DNA of 64,000 nt from an uncultured Flavihumibacter sp. (GTDB taxonomy: Bacteria > Bacteroidota > Bacteroidia > Chitinophagales > Chitinophagaceae): positions 124,001 to 188,000 of the forward strand of contig CABHOY010000041.1 of assembly GCA_902168105.1 (NCBI GenBank), in the 5' to 3' direction. Below, in pieces: positions 26,475 to 36,896 of this stretch. The translations under genes and the position numbers were made by a program. Under the pieces are notes generated by a model. The model saw nothing but the letters and a program-made list of their open reading frames with translations, made no database searches and was not told where the DNA came from. The first letter of the stretch is position 1; every line of letters starts with the position of its first letter.

Positions 26475-29400
26475 TTATTCCTTCGACAAGGCGCTTCTCG
26501 TCTCGGTGATCATTTTAACACCGCTTTCCGTTTCTTTTTTCACTCTCATCAACGTACCATCATCATCATACTCATAGAAAGTAGCATAGTTATTTTCGTC
26601 CAGCTCCGCCATCAAACGCAGGTCTGACGAGTTGTAGACATACGACTTCATATTGGCATTGTAAGGATGTATACGCAGGTCGTCAAAATACACGGTAGAA
26701 CTTCCGGTAGCCTGCATTGTCACGATCAGTTCAGTACCATCCGCAGGAATGTCCACCACCTGTTCATAACGTTGCCAGCCGTCAACAATACCTCCTCTCG
26801 GGTAAGCGATCAGCACAGTAGCTGTGGCGCCTCTTCTTACAGAGATATTCATTCTGTTTCCGGTATAGGAAATTCCTTTGCAATCTTTTTCCTCTTTTAC
26901 CCAGGCGCTCACTACCACTTTCTTGCCTGGCAATGGCGAATATACCGGCAGTATAGCCTGTTTACCGGTACGGATGCTGCCGAGCGTTTGTCCGCCGGCA
27001 ATACAGGCATTTGCATTCCTGTTAAAAGAAAGACTGAAAGTGCTATCACCATCCACCGCAACGGGAGCCGATATGCCGGCGCTGCCTCCAGCTGCTATCC
27101 GCAGGCTGTATCTGCCCGTATGTTGTTGTGTGGAGTCCAGATTATTCTTATAGGAAGAGAAATCAAAGCTCCTGCCTCCGCTACAAACAGTATCACATAC
27201 GGTATTGCCGAATAAATAATCTTCAAACCCTTCATAGGCGGCCTCTCTGAAACGGCTATTCTGCACAACTGCAATGGCCAGCGCATCATCAAAACCATAT
27301 AGTCCGGCATTAAAGCGTCCCAATGGATCCCTGTTTTCGAGTTCCATTCCCTTTTTATTATATAGGGTGCTTTCAGTGTTCCATATCCATCTGGTGGTAT
27401 CATACTGCGCCTGCCAGCCGGTCCCGGACTTCTTCCAGAAAGAAATAAAGTCTTTGACAGTACCGTCCTGCCGTATGTCTGTAGCCTGCCCTGTAGAACT
27501 TTCCATTCTTCTGCCGTAATAGTTATACACCTTATGCTGATGCCAGCTGCCCAACAGTCCGAATGCGTATGGATTAACACTGGTATCGGTCACCGCGCTG
27601 TAGCAGGTTAGATTATACGGTGTTAACGCTACGTCAACATCCGCATGAATAGGATTCATACAGATATCGGAATAGATCACTACATGATAATTACCGCCAC
27701 TCTTAGGCGTTACAGGTGAGAGTACGGGATTCTGTTCCGTACTGCTGAAATTGTCCGGGCCTGACCATGCATAAGTAATAGCTGTCGTCGGAAGATTGAT
27801 GATCTTAAAGACGATCCTTTCACCAACACAGTATTCAAGTTTATCCGAAGTGGCAAGTTCCGCTGTTTCGAAATCAATGATCTTAAGTCGCTGTACGGCA
27901 GCTGCGCCACATTCATCTTCCACGCGTACATCATAATTCTGATTTTTCATTAACGTATAAGCACCTCCGGAAGTAGCTGTACTGAATTTACCCGTAGTAT
28001 TGGTAGCCCAGTACGGACCAGTAGCACCTTTACCTTCGGCAGCCAGCCTGTAGGTGAATACGCCCGTCGTCGCTTTACTACCCCCTGCGGCGATGGCCAC
28101 AATACTTCCTGAGTTGTCGGGAGCACCAGGGCAAACCCAACCCAGGGACCTGTTCACGTCAACGACCAGGGGCTTGTACGTAAAGTTGATCTCCTTGGTG
28201 TTAGGGCTATTGGCCTGTGAGAAATCACCCACAATTGTCGGGTATGATGACATGGCGATCCTGTAAGTACCCTCCATTGGCAATAAAAGAGAATCGCCCC
28301 TGGTAACAATAGAATTGTCAAATCCAACACTGCCCTGTGGCCCTCTCACTATTCTGAAATAAACAGGTTGCTGGGTATCATGGTAAACACTGGTGCCTGT
28401 TGGTTTAATCTTAAGGCCCGTACAGGTCTGTTCTTCCTCGTATGTGAGATTGAAACGATATACATCCCTTTCGGTAACTGTGACCGGAAGGTCATAACTG
28501 AAGCAACTGTCTGTTACTCTGAAAGTGTAGTTACCAGGATAAAAGTATCTGGCAGGACTATGCTGTGTCATGTATACCCCCCAGGTATTACTCTGATAAT
28601 TTGCCGCAATCGTCGCAGAATAAGGGATATTGGAAGGACTTATCAGATTGACCGTTGTTCCGGGAGTAAGGTATCCCGTTGATTTATAAATAAGGAACAC
28701 TATAGCACCGTCATTTCCGAAGTCGCCGCTATTATGTGTAATGATGACGGAATAAGGATTTGATACCGGACCGTTAATGACTACATCCCTGTCTGCAATG
28801 GTCACACCGTCGGCAGTAACACTCGTGATGCGATAGCTGCCAAAGGGTATATGGCTCATGGTTTGTGGACCGGCGTTCTTTTTTATTGTATCATACCGTA
28901 TTGCATTGGTCGTTTTATTCCTGAAGGATACATAGATAGGGTAACAGTGCGCATACAATGTGTCCACATAATAACTTTCATCAAAGTCCGTAGCGCAATT
29001 CAGCTTGTAATAATCCCACATATAAGGAATGCCAAACACCCTGGGATACACAACTTCATCTCCGCATGCCGTTCTGATATAGTAAGTGACCGTCTTTGTA
29101 TACATGTCCTTAAAGGTCTGTCCGGCAGGCAGCGTAATAGTATCCTGCCCGCCAAGGTCCTTATAGGCTGTTTTAGGTCCCCCGTCGAAGGAGACGCTGT
29201 AAGTAATAGGTGTACCGGATGTCAGATACTGTACGAACGGGCTCCCTGAATATGCACGGGGGCCTCCTATTATAAACTTATTGCAGGTATTGCGTATAGC
29301 GAGTGGCATAGGCGTCCATAGATCGGCGGTCGGTATCAGCGAGAGCTCGTCAATGGTTAAAGCCTGTACGGAAGCGGCAGCGCCACATGCGTCAACAATG

Positions 29401-29966
29401 GAAACTGTGTAGGTGCCTGGTTGCAAACTGTCTATAACAATGTCCTGCGTTGCAGTAAATGAGGTCCGTCCCACATATGATGCAGGCTTGCCTGTTATAG
29501 TGACCTGGTACGGAAGGTGTCCATTTTTCATTGAAACGTAAGCCCGGCCGGTATTACAGGCGTGCAGGGCTGGCCGGTACTGTGAGATGGCCGCTGTAAA
29601 GGGAACGTAATTTCCGGCCACGGTAACATTTACTGTAGCCGAAACTACTTCATTGTTACAGATACCCTTGGCCAAAGCCCGGTAACTACCTGCCGGAATA
29701 TTCTCAAATATGTTAGAAGTATTGGGCGCCACGCTGTAACCTCCGGAAGTAAGCGGTTCCAGGCTGAATAACATATCAGTTACATTGCCTGCTCCCGTAC
29801 CCGTAAAGGATAAGGTGATCTTGCCACTGGCCGCGCAGACAGAAGGCTCTGTCACAGCGCTGATACCCCAGGAGGGGCATGTCTGTGCATTTGCGCCGGC
29901 GATAAAAAATAACAGCAATGCCGGCAAAATGAAAATATACTTACACCTGAATATTTTGTATATCAT
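26475..29966 (-). CDS. Large secreted protein with SprB-like/Ig-like repeats, RHS companion
   Basis: 1163 residues. N-terminal Sec signal (hydrophobic 9-27, ending ANAQ). The body is a chain of SprB- or PKD-like beta domains, with motifs such as PAGSYRALAKGIC, PGTYTVSIVDACG and PGNYTFRVTDSC, each containing a Cys and spaced about 90-110 residues. A PKD-like YAWSGPDNFSS lies near 760. The last ~60 residues (YVYNSSDLRLMAELDENNY then ATFYEYDDDGTLMRVKKETE) resemble the start of an RHS/YD strand. That suggests it docks with the RHS protein encoded 30 bases downstream. Likely cell-surface or secreted; no enzyme motif is seen. Confidence 0.75.
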   Translation of the reverse strand: MIYKIFRCKYIFILPALLLFFIAGANAQTCPSWGISAVTEPSVCAASGKITLSFTGTGAGNVTDMLFSLEPLTSGGYSVAPNTSNIFENIPAGSYRALAKGICNNEVVSATVNVTVAGNYVPFTAAISQYRPALHACNTGRAYVSMKNGHLPYQVTITGKPASYVGRTSFTATQDIVIDSLQPGTYTVSIVDACGAAASVQALTIDELSLIPTADLWTPMPLAIRNTCNKFIIGGPRAYSGSPFVQYLTSGTPITYSVSFDGGPKTAYKDLGGQDTITLPAGQTFKDMYTKTVTYYIRTACGDEVVYPRVFGIPYMWDYYKLNCATDFDESYYVDTLYAHCYPIYVSFRNKTTNAIRYDTIKKNAGPQTMSHIPFGSYRITSVTADGVTIADRDVVINGPVSNPYSVIITHNSGDFGNDGAIVFLIYKSTGYLTPGTTVNLISPSNIPYSATIAANYQSNTWGVYMTQHSPARYFYPGNYTFRVTDSCFSYDLPVTVTERDVYRFNLTYEEEQTCTGLKIKPTGTSVYHDTQQPVYFRIVRGPQGSVGFDNSIVTRGDSLLLPMEGTYRIAMSSYPTIVGDFSQANSPNTKEINFTYKPLVVDVNRSLGWVCPGAPDNSGSIVAIAAGGSKATTGVFTYRLAAEGKGATGPYWATNTTGKFSTATSGGAYTLMKNQNYDVRVEDECGAAAVQRLKIIDFETAELATSDKLEYCVGERIVFKIINLPTTAITYAWSGPDNFSSTEQNPVLSPVTPKSGGNYHVVIYSDICMNPIHADVDVALTPYNLTCYSAVTDTSVNPYAFGLLGSWHQHKVYNYYGRRMESSTGQATDIRQDGTVKDFISFWKKSGTGWQAQYDTTRWIWNTESTLYNKKGMELENRDPLGRFNAGLYGFDDALAIAVVQNSRFREAAYEGFEDYLFGNTVCDTVCSGGRSFDFSSYKNNLDSTQQHTGRYSLRIAAGGSAGISAPVAVDGDSTFSLSFNRNANACIAGGQTLGSIRTGKQAILPVYSPLPGKKVVVSAWVKEEKDCKGISYTGNRMNISVRRGATATVLIAYPRGGIVDGWQRYEQVVDIPADGTELIVTMQATGSSTVYFDDLRIHPYNANMKSYVYNSSDLRLMAELDENNYATFYEYDDDGTLMRVKKETESGVKMITETRSALSKE

Positions 29967-29993
29967 TGGTATAGTGATAAAGCGGTTAACGAA

Positions 29994-30500
29994 CTACTGT
30001 TTCTTTCTATAGTAACAGGTACACTCCAGCAACACCGGAAGATTCCTGGAAGTGTCCAGAAAGGAAGCTCCCGGCAGTTCCAGGACCAGCGTCCCTCCAT
30101 TCTGCATCTTATAACGGTACTGCAGGTAAGGCGCCTCCGGAGGTGGTATTCCCGGCGTTGTATCAGGCTGCAGCTGTAGCTTTTTCTGATATAACAGCAC
30201 GCCTTTTTCCGCTACCTTGTATTTGCCCGTCTCAGTAAATCCGGTTGAATTCGTGATGCTGCAGTTCTCGCCGTTAACCGATATTCTCACAGGTACAAAT
30301 CCTGTTACATTTTTAAACTCTTCCGGCTTTGTCAGTGTCTTCTGTTCCAGCACCTGATTATCTTGTTGTGATAACAGCTTCGTTTCTATCTTCACAATCT
30401 CCCACGCCCCCGCAACCGCAGGCCGGCCTCCCTGTGCATGGCAAAGACTATGGCCGGTCACAAGTAGCACTAACAGCGTGAGTATTCTCTTTATAAACAT
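29994..30500 (-). CDS. Small secreted hypothetical protein in the RHS cassette
   Basis: 168 residues with a clear Sec signal (hydrophobic 6-22, cleavage after CHAQ). The mature part begins GAWEIVKIETKLL and has alternating strands (GKYKVAEKGVLLYQKK, QYRYKMQNGGTLVLELPG), like lipocalin-type 'AWxL' proteins. It ends with CTCYYRKKQ. No family is assigned. It sits between the PA14 protein gene (23 bases upstream) and the 1163-residue gene (27 bases downstream), so it belongs to the RHS operon and may be a periplasmic accessory. Confidence 0.65.
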   Translation of the reverse strand: MFIKRILTLLVLLVTGHSLCHAQGGRPAVAGAWEIVKIETKLLSQQDNQVLEQKTLTKPEEFKNVTGFVPVRISVNGENCSITNSTGFTETGKYKVAEKGVLLYQKKLQLQPDTTPGIPPPEAPYLQYRYKMQNGGTLVLELPGASFLDTSRNLPVLLECTCYYRKKQ

Positions 30501-30523
30501 ATCATTTGATTTTACGTAGTCAG

Positions 30524-33500
30524 TTAATTAGCACAAACAGCCTTCTGTCTTTTTCTGTCCGCAATTTTCCAATCCTGTTTATACTCTGTTGCACTCGCCT
30601 TAATGATCCTGGAATTTCCGTCTATCACCAGCTGGTAGGTACCATTCACTTTCACCAATGGATTATTCAGCATCAATGCATCTCCCACAACGGTTTGCAT
30701 ATTTTTTCTACCTGAACGGATCACCTTCATGGAAACATCATTTCCGGAAAACGGTACACCTTTAGCGTCAACAAAGTAAATGTCAGGCGTACCACCATTC
30801 AGGGTATTGGCGTCTACCGCATACAACTTACTCGACGTGGCAAAAGAAGCGATCTCCGGCGCGCAATCAGCACCTCCCGTTTTTACTTTGGATGCCACCA
30901 GAATTTCATCTCCTGCGGTGAAATAGGTCGCTTCTGTAGCAGATGATAAGCCACTGGTGATCTTTCCTCTCGTGATATAGACGTTACTTAACACTGTATT
31001 GATGTTTTTGTAGGCGGCGCTCATCCCGTCATATACCCAACCAGACGGCCAGCTGAAGCTATATACAGGGTCGCCGAAAAGGTTTTGTGTGCTTGTCAGA
31101 ATAACTTCTCCTGATTCGTCGTCGTATAACAGGTTACGCGAGGTCACCCGGCTGCCTTTATCAATGGCCACTACACTATCCAATAAGCCATGCCGGTTGA
31201 TGACCTTAGTGGTGCCAATAGAACGGTACTGGACCTCTTCCCGCTGTGCAAGGCTCCATAAACTTGGGATCAGGAATACCGGAGGTATCGAGAACGAGAA
31301 GAACTCACCGTTTACGTTAAAGTTGTTGGCGTTGGTCACACTTTTATGCTGGCGCATATCCATCATCAGTTCAATGTCTTTACCAACAATTGCTGCGGTA
31401 TCCACCACACCCTGCGAATTAATTGTTGCGACCGTATTATTTAGGTGTTTAGACAGCGTTGACGCATTATCGAGTTTGTAATAATTCTCTACATAACGCA
31501 CAGGATTATCTGCGTCTGCTTCTGCATATGTAGCCTCAGAACGCAGCTTGCCGTTCATATCATTCAATTCTATCTTAAAGCCCTGGCTCACAGCCACAAA
31601 ATGCCGTGCATTGATACGCAGGAAGTTTGCCAGTGCCGGTTTGAATCGTTTTTTACTGTCTGCCAGCAGGGTCATATCTGTAATAACAGGGAAATCATAA
31701 GTAGTATAAAAACTGCTTTCAGTGAAGCCACTTGCCGACCGTACGTTCTTCGAGTTGATAGAGCGTGCCCTCACCTTACTATAGCCCACTGATGCCGCCG
31801 GAAAGAATGATTCACCCAGTGGCTCCTCCGTATACCCGAGGTTTACCGGAGCCAGCGCAGCTACCTGTTGTTTATATTCGATAGGCTGGCGCCAGGGATT
31901 TTCCTCCCCGCCAATACCAGGCTCGTAACTAGCCACGCCACTACTGATCTGTACAGGTTTCCCATCCGATGTAATGGTAGTCTTGTATTCATATTCCGTA
32001 CCATACACAGATTCCTGCTGCTGGGTCATGTTCTTCCAGTTGTCATAAACACGGATGCGCTTCACACGGAGCCCGCCGCCATATTTATTATAGAAAGGGT
32101 TATCCAGCCGTACCAGCGTACGCGAAGTATCCAGCTCCCGCATCCAGGCTTTCGCCCTTGCGGCGACATTATAAGTAAGGAAAGTATTAGTGATATTATC
32201 TGCCTGTGACAACAGGATCTTCACCGCATCGCCGAAAGTAATATCATCTCCGGTGTCCGATCCCGGATATGCTTTGGACGGGAGGTTCAAACGTAAATAC
32301 TGGATCGCAGCCTGTGCCATGGGGCTGAATACACTCAGAGCATCGCCTGTATCACCTGCGGCATCAATCGCTTTCACCTTGATCCAGATAGTTTTTCCAT
32401 TGTTAAAATAACCGTACTCACTATCGTCGATAGTGGCATAGGAAGAAATATATTCACTACCACTGCCAAACTTATCTCCCGGTACCTTCACAAACAAACG
32501 GAAATACAGTTTGCCATTCAACCCTTCCAGATAACGGGTATATATTTCCTGCTTGCTGCTGACAGCCCTGGGCACAGTGATTGACACGTAACGAAAGTCC
32601 GTCAGACCATACAACGAACTATGAAGGTCGCTGAGACTTGACGGGGCGCTATTTGAAAATCCGGCCACTTTAAACATCTGTGCGGCCCGCTTGTTCTGAA
32701 CATAGGCATAATCATCACTCTCGTATTCTACCTTAAGACGTCCGCCGGATGGCAGTATAATAGAATCCAGCGTCCATGCGGCTGCATTCTTCGCCGCTAA
32801 CAGGCTATCCTGTAATGCGTATGGGTACTCTGCATTGCTAATAGGGTTTGCAGTGGTATAACCAGGATTTTGTGTAGCAGGTTTATAATTACCCCAACGA
32901 TCATAGGCCTTTCCGCTGTAAGCCGGATTATTGACGTTGTAATTAAATACATATGGGTTCTTTTTCCCCTTCTCATTTCCATTATAAGTAAACCAGACCC
33001 GCTTTAAGGTAAGTTTGCCATTATTGTTTACCGGCTTGTTCACACCAGCACACAACTCATACGTGTATTCAAAGTGAACCGTTTTAACTGGTCTCGCAGA
33101 CGTATTATATTTCTGGAAATCAGCCTTTGTATACAGGTTGATCTCTTCCAGTTTACGGGCGGTACGTCCTGCCGACCTGTTACCATTTTCATCTACTGCC
33201 GCAAGATCATCCCTGTCGCTCAGCTTGAAAGTAGCGATCATATTCTTTGATTCAATAGAATGCAGGTACCACAACTCTTTCTCACCGTATACATAACTGC
33301 CTTTATCATCCCTTGAATCCGTCATTAATCCTTCGTTGTAACTTGCGCTATCACTGGCAGGCGCCCTCCATTTATAGGGGTTCCTTATCCCTGCTATCTT
33401 GGTGTAATTAAATTTGATCGCCTCACCCTGATCGTCGTCAGAAATACCGTCCCCGGTTATATCTGTGTAATCGGGAGATAAAATGCCGGTAAGCAGAAAG

Positions 33501-36088
33501 CTATGTGCATAAGCCGGGATCTCTTCGCTATTGAAATAATTATCATTCCCTTTTTTGTTATTCAATGTATTGTCAACACCAGCCGTATATTTCACCATGC
33601 CATCCGCTCTCTTACCGTCCGAAGCAGAAACGGAGAAAGAAACGTCACGCTGTTTCAGGTTGTATACAGGCAGGCCATATACATACCTGCGCCCATCGTC
33701 GTTCAGTACGTCTACTTCAGAAATATGATTGGATTTCCGGAAGTCGTTCACCCGCTTTTCTCTTGATAGCTGATTCGCACCAACAACAAAAGTATCTTTG
33801 TCGGGCATCAGGTACAGGCTGTTTTTAGTAATTGGAACTTCTGTCGTGCCGAGTGGCTTCCATTGTAGTTTCATTACTACCCTTCCTCCCGCCTGGTAGT
33901 ATTCTGTTTTCAGGTTATAGAGTTCACCTGCCACCAGGTTAACCCATGCGGTGTCTAACCTGTCGCCATGATCATTCCAGCGGTCTATCAATAACGTATC
34001 ATTCAGATATACCCTGATGCCGTCATCACTCCTGGTGCTGATACGGTATCGCCCGGTCACATCCGCCTTCAGACGGCCGGTCCAGCGGATTGAAAAATTG
34101 TTATCGAGCGTAACGCCTGTAGGCAGGTTCACATTGATCTCACCCTTATTGTTGAAATTAATTGCTGTATCAATACGGGAGAAGAGCTTCTGATCGAACT
34201 TCTTCGCTTTGAAATATTCCCCATATAATCCAACACCAGAGCCATTACTGTTATCAGGGAAGGTAACGTTACAATTACTCAGACTGAATACATTGGGCGT
34301 ATAGTTCTCGATGTATTTGGCAAGGCCTCCTATACTCGCCTCGCCGGCTGTCAGATATGAGATCACCTGGCTACGTTTATCGCGGGCGGTTTTATAACTA
34401 TTCTCTGGTGTGAGCAGTTTGCTTCCAACAAATTTCTTATTCCTGTATGCATTCAGCACATTGGTCGCTTCAATAACGGGACTGCTGTTACCAGCCTGGA
34501 AGAGGTTCACGGCCACAACATCGTCACCGCCCACAGCATCATAGAAAGCCTTTGTATTACCAGACTTCTCACCCGGGTTACGGAAATAAGCTGCTTCAAA
34601 CATCTTATCAGATTTCCTGAAAGCGATAGTGGTCGCCAGCGGATTTTGTTCCACCCAGGGGCCAGTCTGTGTATAAGCACGGGTCACGTTAATATCCGCA
34701 CCGCCGTGCACAAGATCGCCTATACCAACATCTGTACTGATGCGGGCTGAGTTATCCTTTGACTTCATAGCATGATCATACACATAGCCGATATCCCCTC
34801 TGTATGCACGGAACATCCCCCCGCTACCTTCGCCGGTTACGGAAAAGACATCATAGGTATAAGATGGCACTGCTATATTTGGCACAGCTGGCTTTTCCCG
34901 GTACGCGATCTCCCGCTCCCGGTTATAGTCAAGTAAAGCGCCCTCATTACCATTTGCGTATTGATAGTTCAGATACCCATAGGCAGGTAATGATAAACGT
35001 TTATCTTCATCTGCGATATTTTGTAGAGAGACATATCCGCTTACAAAGAAACTGGGATGCACTACTTTTGTTTCATACCCTATCTTGGCAGTGTAGCTGA
35101 ATAATGTATTGGTGTGAGCAAGGCTCATAGTTGGTGTGAATGCAGGCTGTGCGAACGAGATATAAGATGAAAACACACTTCCCTGGGTAGCCGTTCCCCT
35201 GCAATTTTTATCATCAACTGTATATTGCTGTAATCCGGCAGAAAAGGTCAGGGCCTTTAATCCTTCTCTTGCATTATAGGATAGTCCGGTAGAAATACTA
35301 CCGCCTAATCCTCCTTTCTCCTGTGCCTCTTTATCGGCAAATTTATAAGAGAGCGATGTGCCCAGTGTTAATCCGTCCTGAGAACTATTGGTAATGGATA
35401 AGCCGCTGGTAAAGCGTCCCATACTGCTGGAGCCTACATTGATACTGGTATTCAGACTGGTCTCCATTCCCCATCCTTTATACGAGTTATGTAATACGCC
35501 CATACTGCCACCTATACCAAAACCAACAAACTTACTGAGACCGACGATCTCCAGGTCGGCGCCTGAAGTCACCCCGATAGTCTTATTCTCCTTCATTGTG
35601 GCCATTTTCTGGATGGTATCGGTGCCATTGAAATCATCCGGCAACCCACGCATGTTACGTGAAATGGCTCCCGGGTTGATATTCCAGCCCAGCCCGACCC
35701 AGCTGGCCTCCTGATCCATGGATATACCACTGTTGTAGCCTATCGCCAACGGATATCCACCTACGTCCATCAGGGGAATGCTGTAGGAAAAATCTCCGCT
35801 GAACAGGTCCACCATATTATCGCCGTTCACAGAGTGGAAGGCCTGACTTTCCGGTTGCCCCGGACCGCCATAATGCGTTTCCGCCTTTTGTTCCTTTAGT
35901 TCCATATCTGCAGCTACAATAGCGGCATGTGGCAGTTTTAATCTATTACCAGGGGCGACATAACTGGAATGCCGGAGCGTTCGGGGGGTGCCAAATGCGT
36001 ACGCAGGCAATACTGCTTCACAATAAAGTAAAACAAGCATTGTCAGCGCAAATGCCTTCTTACCTTTCTCAGCGGTCTTCAGTATCAT
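30524..36088 (-). CDS. PA14-domain giant secreted protein, first gene of the RHS cassette
   Basis: 1854 residues. It has a hydrophobic N-terminal signal (about 14-32). Near 75-130 GDNMVDLFSGDFSYSIPLMDVGGYPLAIGYNSGI and WVGLGWNINPGAISRNMRGLPDDF are read in pieces as the opening of a SpvB/RHS-associated family common in Bacteroidota. A PA14 domain lies at about 616-746, with GLYGEYFKAK, FSIRWTGRLKADVTGRYRIST and DDGIRVYLNDTLLIDRW. The C-terminal half (about 1150-1850) is beta-rich with FxYxY-type strands. PA14 domains bind glycans. With the SprB-like and RHS proteins it forms a four-gene surface or secreted complex that probably presents the toxin tip. No catalytic motif was recognised. Confidence 0.82.
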   Translation of the reverse strand: MILKTAEKGKKAFALTMLVLLYCEAVLPAYAFGTPRTLRHSSYVAPGNRLKLPHAAIVAADMELKEQKAETHYGGPGQPESQAFHSVNGDNMVDLFSGDFSYSIPLMDVGGYPLAIGYNSGISMDQEASWVGLGWNINPGAISRNMRGLPDDFNGTDTIQKMATMKENKTIGVTSGADLEIVGLSKFVGFGIGGSMGVLHNSYKGWGMETSLNTSINVGSSSMGRFTSGLSITNSSQDGLTLGTSLSYKFADKEAQEKGGLGGSISTGLSYNAREGLKALTFSAGLQQYTVDDKNCRGTATQGSVFSSYISFAQPAFTPTMSLAHTNTLFSYTAKIGYETKVVHPSFFVSGYVSLQNIADEDKRLSLPAYGYLNYQYANGNEGALLDYNREREIAYREKPAVPNIAVPSYTYDVFSVTGEGSGGMFRAYRGDIGYVYDHAMKSKDNSARISTDVGIGDLVHGGADINVTRAYTQTGPWVEQNPLATTIAFRKSDKMFEAAYFRNPGEKSGNTKAFYDAVGGDDVVAVNLFQAGNSSPVIEATNVLNAYRNKKFVGSKLLTPENSYKTARDKRSQVISYLTAGEASIGGLAKYIENYTPNVFSLSNCNVTFPDNSNGSGVGLYGEYFKAKKFDQKLFSRIDTAINFNNKGEINVNLPTGVTLDNNFSIRWTGRLKADVTGRYRISTRSDDGIRVYLNDTLLIDRWNDHGDRLDTAWVNLVAGELYNLKTEYYQAGGRVVMKLQWKPLGTTEVPITKNSLYLMPDKDTFVVGANQLSREKRVNDFRKSNHISEVDVLNDDGRRYVYGLPVYNLKQRDVSFSVSASDGKRADGMVKYTAGVDNTLNNKKGNDNYFNSEEIPAYAHSFLLTGILSPDYTDITGDGISDDDQGEAIKFNYTKIAGIRNPYKWRAPASDSASYNEGLMTDSRDDKGSYVYGEKELWYLHSIESKNMIATFKLSDRDDLAAVDENGNRSAGRTARKLEEINLYTKADFQKYNTSARPVKTVHFEYTYELCAGVNKPVNNNGKLTLKRVWFTYNGNEKGKKNPYVFNYNVNNPAYSGKAYDRWGNYKPATQNPGYTTANPISNAEYPYALQDSLLAAKNAAAWTLDSIILPSGGRLKVEYESDDYAYVQNKRAAQMFKVAGFSNSAPSSLSDLHSSLYGLTDFRYVSITVPRAVSSKQEIYTRYLEGLNGKLYFRLFVKVPGDKFGSGSEYISSYATIDDSEYGYFNNGKTIWIKVKAIDAAGDTGDALSVFSPMAQAAIQYLRLNLPSKAYPGSDTGDDITFGDAVKILLSQADNITNTFLTYNVAARAKAWMRELDTSRTLVRLDNPFYNKYGGGLRVKRIRVYDNWKNMTQQQESVYGTEYEYKTTITSDGKPVQISSGVASYEPGIGGEENPWRQPIEYKQQVAALAPVNLGYTEEPLGESFFPAASVGYSKVRARSINSKNVRSASGFTESSFYTTYDFPVITDMTLLADSKKRFKPALANFLRINARHFVAVSQGFKIELNDMNGKLRSEATYAEADADNPVRYVENYYKLDNASTLSKHLNNTVATINSQGVVDTAAIVGKDIELMMDMRQHKSVTNANNFNVNGEFFSFSIPPVFLIPSLWSLAQREEVQYRSIGTTKVINRHGLLDSVVAIDKGSRVTSRNLLYDDESGEVILTSTQNLFGDPVYSFSWPSGWVYDGMSAAYKNINTVLSNVYITRGKITSGLSSATEATYFTAGDEILVASKVKTGGADCAPEIASFATSSKLYAVDANTLNGGTPDIYFVDAKGVPFSGNDVSMKVIRSGRKNMQTVVGDALMLNNPLVKVNGTYQLVIDGNSRIIKASATEYKQDWKIADRKRQKAVCAN

Positions 36089-36583
36089 TGAAAGTATATT
36101 TAAGTATAGGAAATAAAGATCCTGTTCCTCTGGAAGAAGAGGAATGGGTATGGGTATGTCATAGTCCGGAGACTAATCGGCTGTTAACGGTAACGCATGG
36201 TTAATCGCTGACGGTCTGAATGGTACAACTGCGCATTAGCGTGCAGCTAGGGATAACTGGTTTCATTTAGTAAAATTTACGCCATTGATATTATGCTACA
36301 TGAGAGATAGGCTGTTGTACGTTACAACATCAAATCATCAATTATGCTCTTTTACTTATTTTCTGGAGGGCAACAATACTCGGGTTCAGTGTCTCTTAAT
36401 TTTACAGTATTCTGGTTGTTGCAAAAAACTAATATATCATAAACCTACATACAATAAAGAATATTTCAAAACATTCAGTAAAAAAATATCTGACATGCTT
36501 TGTCTGACAGTGTTAACTATTTGGCTAAGTGCGGTTCTCCTGCGGAAAACAATAAATAATTACCTACATTTACGCCAGTTTTT
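36089..36583. other. Divergent intergenic region between RHS cassette and B12 operon
   Basis: About 500 bases, A+T-rich toward the right. The open frame at 36285-36608 has no recognisable protein features and runs into the riboswitch, so I reject it. TACATTTA (36565-36572) is one base from the Bacteroidota -7 consensus and would start a transcript about 10 bases before the riboswitch. I see no promoter box for the RHS cassette. Confidence 0.4.
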
Positions 36584-36750
36584 GGTTTTCGACCGGAATA
36601 CCGGTTGAAATTAAAAGGGAATTTGGTGTGATTCCAAAACAGTTCCCGCTGCTGTAAGTTCTATATCAACTTTTAACCAGTGCCACTGTCCGCCGAAGGC
36701 GGATGGGAAGGCGTTAAGAGTGGAACAAGTCAGAAGACCTGCCAACGACC
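36584..36750 (+). ncRNA. Cobalamin riboswitch (B12 element)
   Basis: The conserved core is present in order. ACCGGTTGAAATTAAAAGGGAA and GGTGTGATTCC are read as the P2-P4 region, CAGTTCCCGCTGCTGTAA follows, then GCCACTG, a GGGAAGGCG segment, and the B12 box AAGTCAGAAGACCTGCC (36727-36743). Adenosylcobalamin binding should repress the operon that starts 147 bases downstream. I do not see a convincing intrinsic terminator between the element and the first gene, so control may be at translation or by a Rho-type mechanism. A variable hairpin (TCCGCCGAAGGCGGA, 36689-36703) lies between P6 and the B12 box. Confidence 0.93.
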
Positions 36751-36896
36751 ATGTTTATCCAACGCTTCGGGAAGAAAGCACAGGAAAGGTAACGCATCAC
36801 TTCGTGTGGCCCCTCTTCTCCTGCCTTACTTTTTTCTGAAGTCTTGTTTAATCATTAACGGGTAATTAATGTATTAAATTAAATGTAATCACCAGC

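Noticed and set aside
36285..36608. 107-codon frame in front of the B12 operon
   Set aside because: It runs into the conserved core of the cobalamin riboswitch and shows no protein features.
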